5,923 bases of DNA from Pseudomonadota bacterium (GTDB taxonomy: Bacteria; Desulfobacterota; BSN033; G020346125). The stretch lies in contig DAOVIU010000091.1 of the NCBI GenBank assembly GCA_030673585.1, positions 1 through 5,923 of the forward strand, in the 5' to 3' direction. Positions within the stretch are counted from its first letter, which is position 1; each line of letters starts with the position of its first letter. The translations under genes were made by a program, and so were the position numbers. Below, in pieces: positions 5,896 to 5,923 of the stretch. The notes under the pieces are model-generated. The model was not told the origin of the DNA. It saw only the letters and a list, made by a program, of their open reading frames with translations, and ran no database searches.

Positions 5896-5923
5896 ATGGA
5901 AGATACTCTCAGGTTTCAGAATA
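5896..5923 (+). CDS. Start of a gene cut by the window edge, function unknown
   Basis: ATG at 5896 behind a good Shine-Dalgarno opens a frame MEDTLRFQN that runs out of the window. Nine residues are too few to identify it. Because it lies directly behind the GEMM-like RNA, it is the probable target of that RNA. Confidence 0.6.

Overview
The window looks like bacterial chromosomal DNA of moderate GC. The proteins are Gram-negative envelope types: a TonB-like inner-membrane anchor, a secreted TPR protein, and a YgiM-like SH3b-plus-anchor protein. Near the right end is a hairpin RNA resembling the GEMM (cyclic-dinucleotide) riboswitch class. Together these suggest a deltaproteobacterial (Desulfobacterota-like) or related lineage. 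This is an inference from gene types; no taxonomic marker gene is present.

Layout, all genes on the plus strand: (1) 1-95 is the 3' end of a MaoC-like hot-dog dehydratase gene. (2) 96-378 is a leader holding a good sigma70-type promoter (281-309) and a 20-bp tandem repeat that begins over the -10 box. (3) 379-4672 is a tight three-gene operon with gaps of 25 and 18 nt. It encodes a membrane-anchored protein with four 29-residue repeats and a LysM-like C-terminus, an exported protein made of 18 uninterrupted TPRs, and a protein with a TonB-like SxxxH membrane anchor, a long Pro/Ser/Glu-rich linker and a complete von Willebrand factor A (VWA) domain. (4) 4673-4968 is a spacer with a second sigma70-like promoter (4869-4896). 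(5) 4969-5502 encodes an SH3b/coiled-coil/C-terminal-anchor protein. (6) 5503-5895 is a 393-nt non-coding region with a GC-rich hairpin, AT-rich inverted repeats, a 10-bp phased repeat and the GEMM-like RNA. (7) 5896 onward is the start of another gene, placed directly behind the RNA.

The three-gene operon is the most interesting coding part. A TPR scaffold paired with a VWA protein recalls Bat-type (BatB/BatC) envelope modules, but here the VWA domain hangs from a TonB-like transmembrane anchor and the first partner is an unfamiliar repeat/LysM-like membrane protein. No MoxR ATPase, ExbB or ExbD gene is visible. I infer an envelope complex that may be wall-associated; its function is unknown. 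The GEMM-like RNA departs from the class consensus at several normally conserved positions, so it may be a variant class or a decayed switch controlling the last gene.
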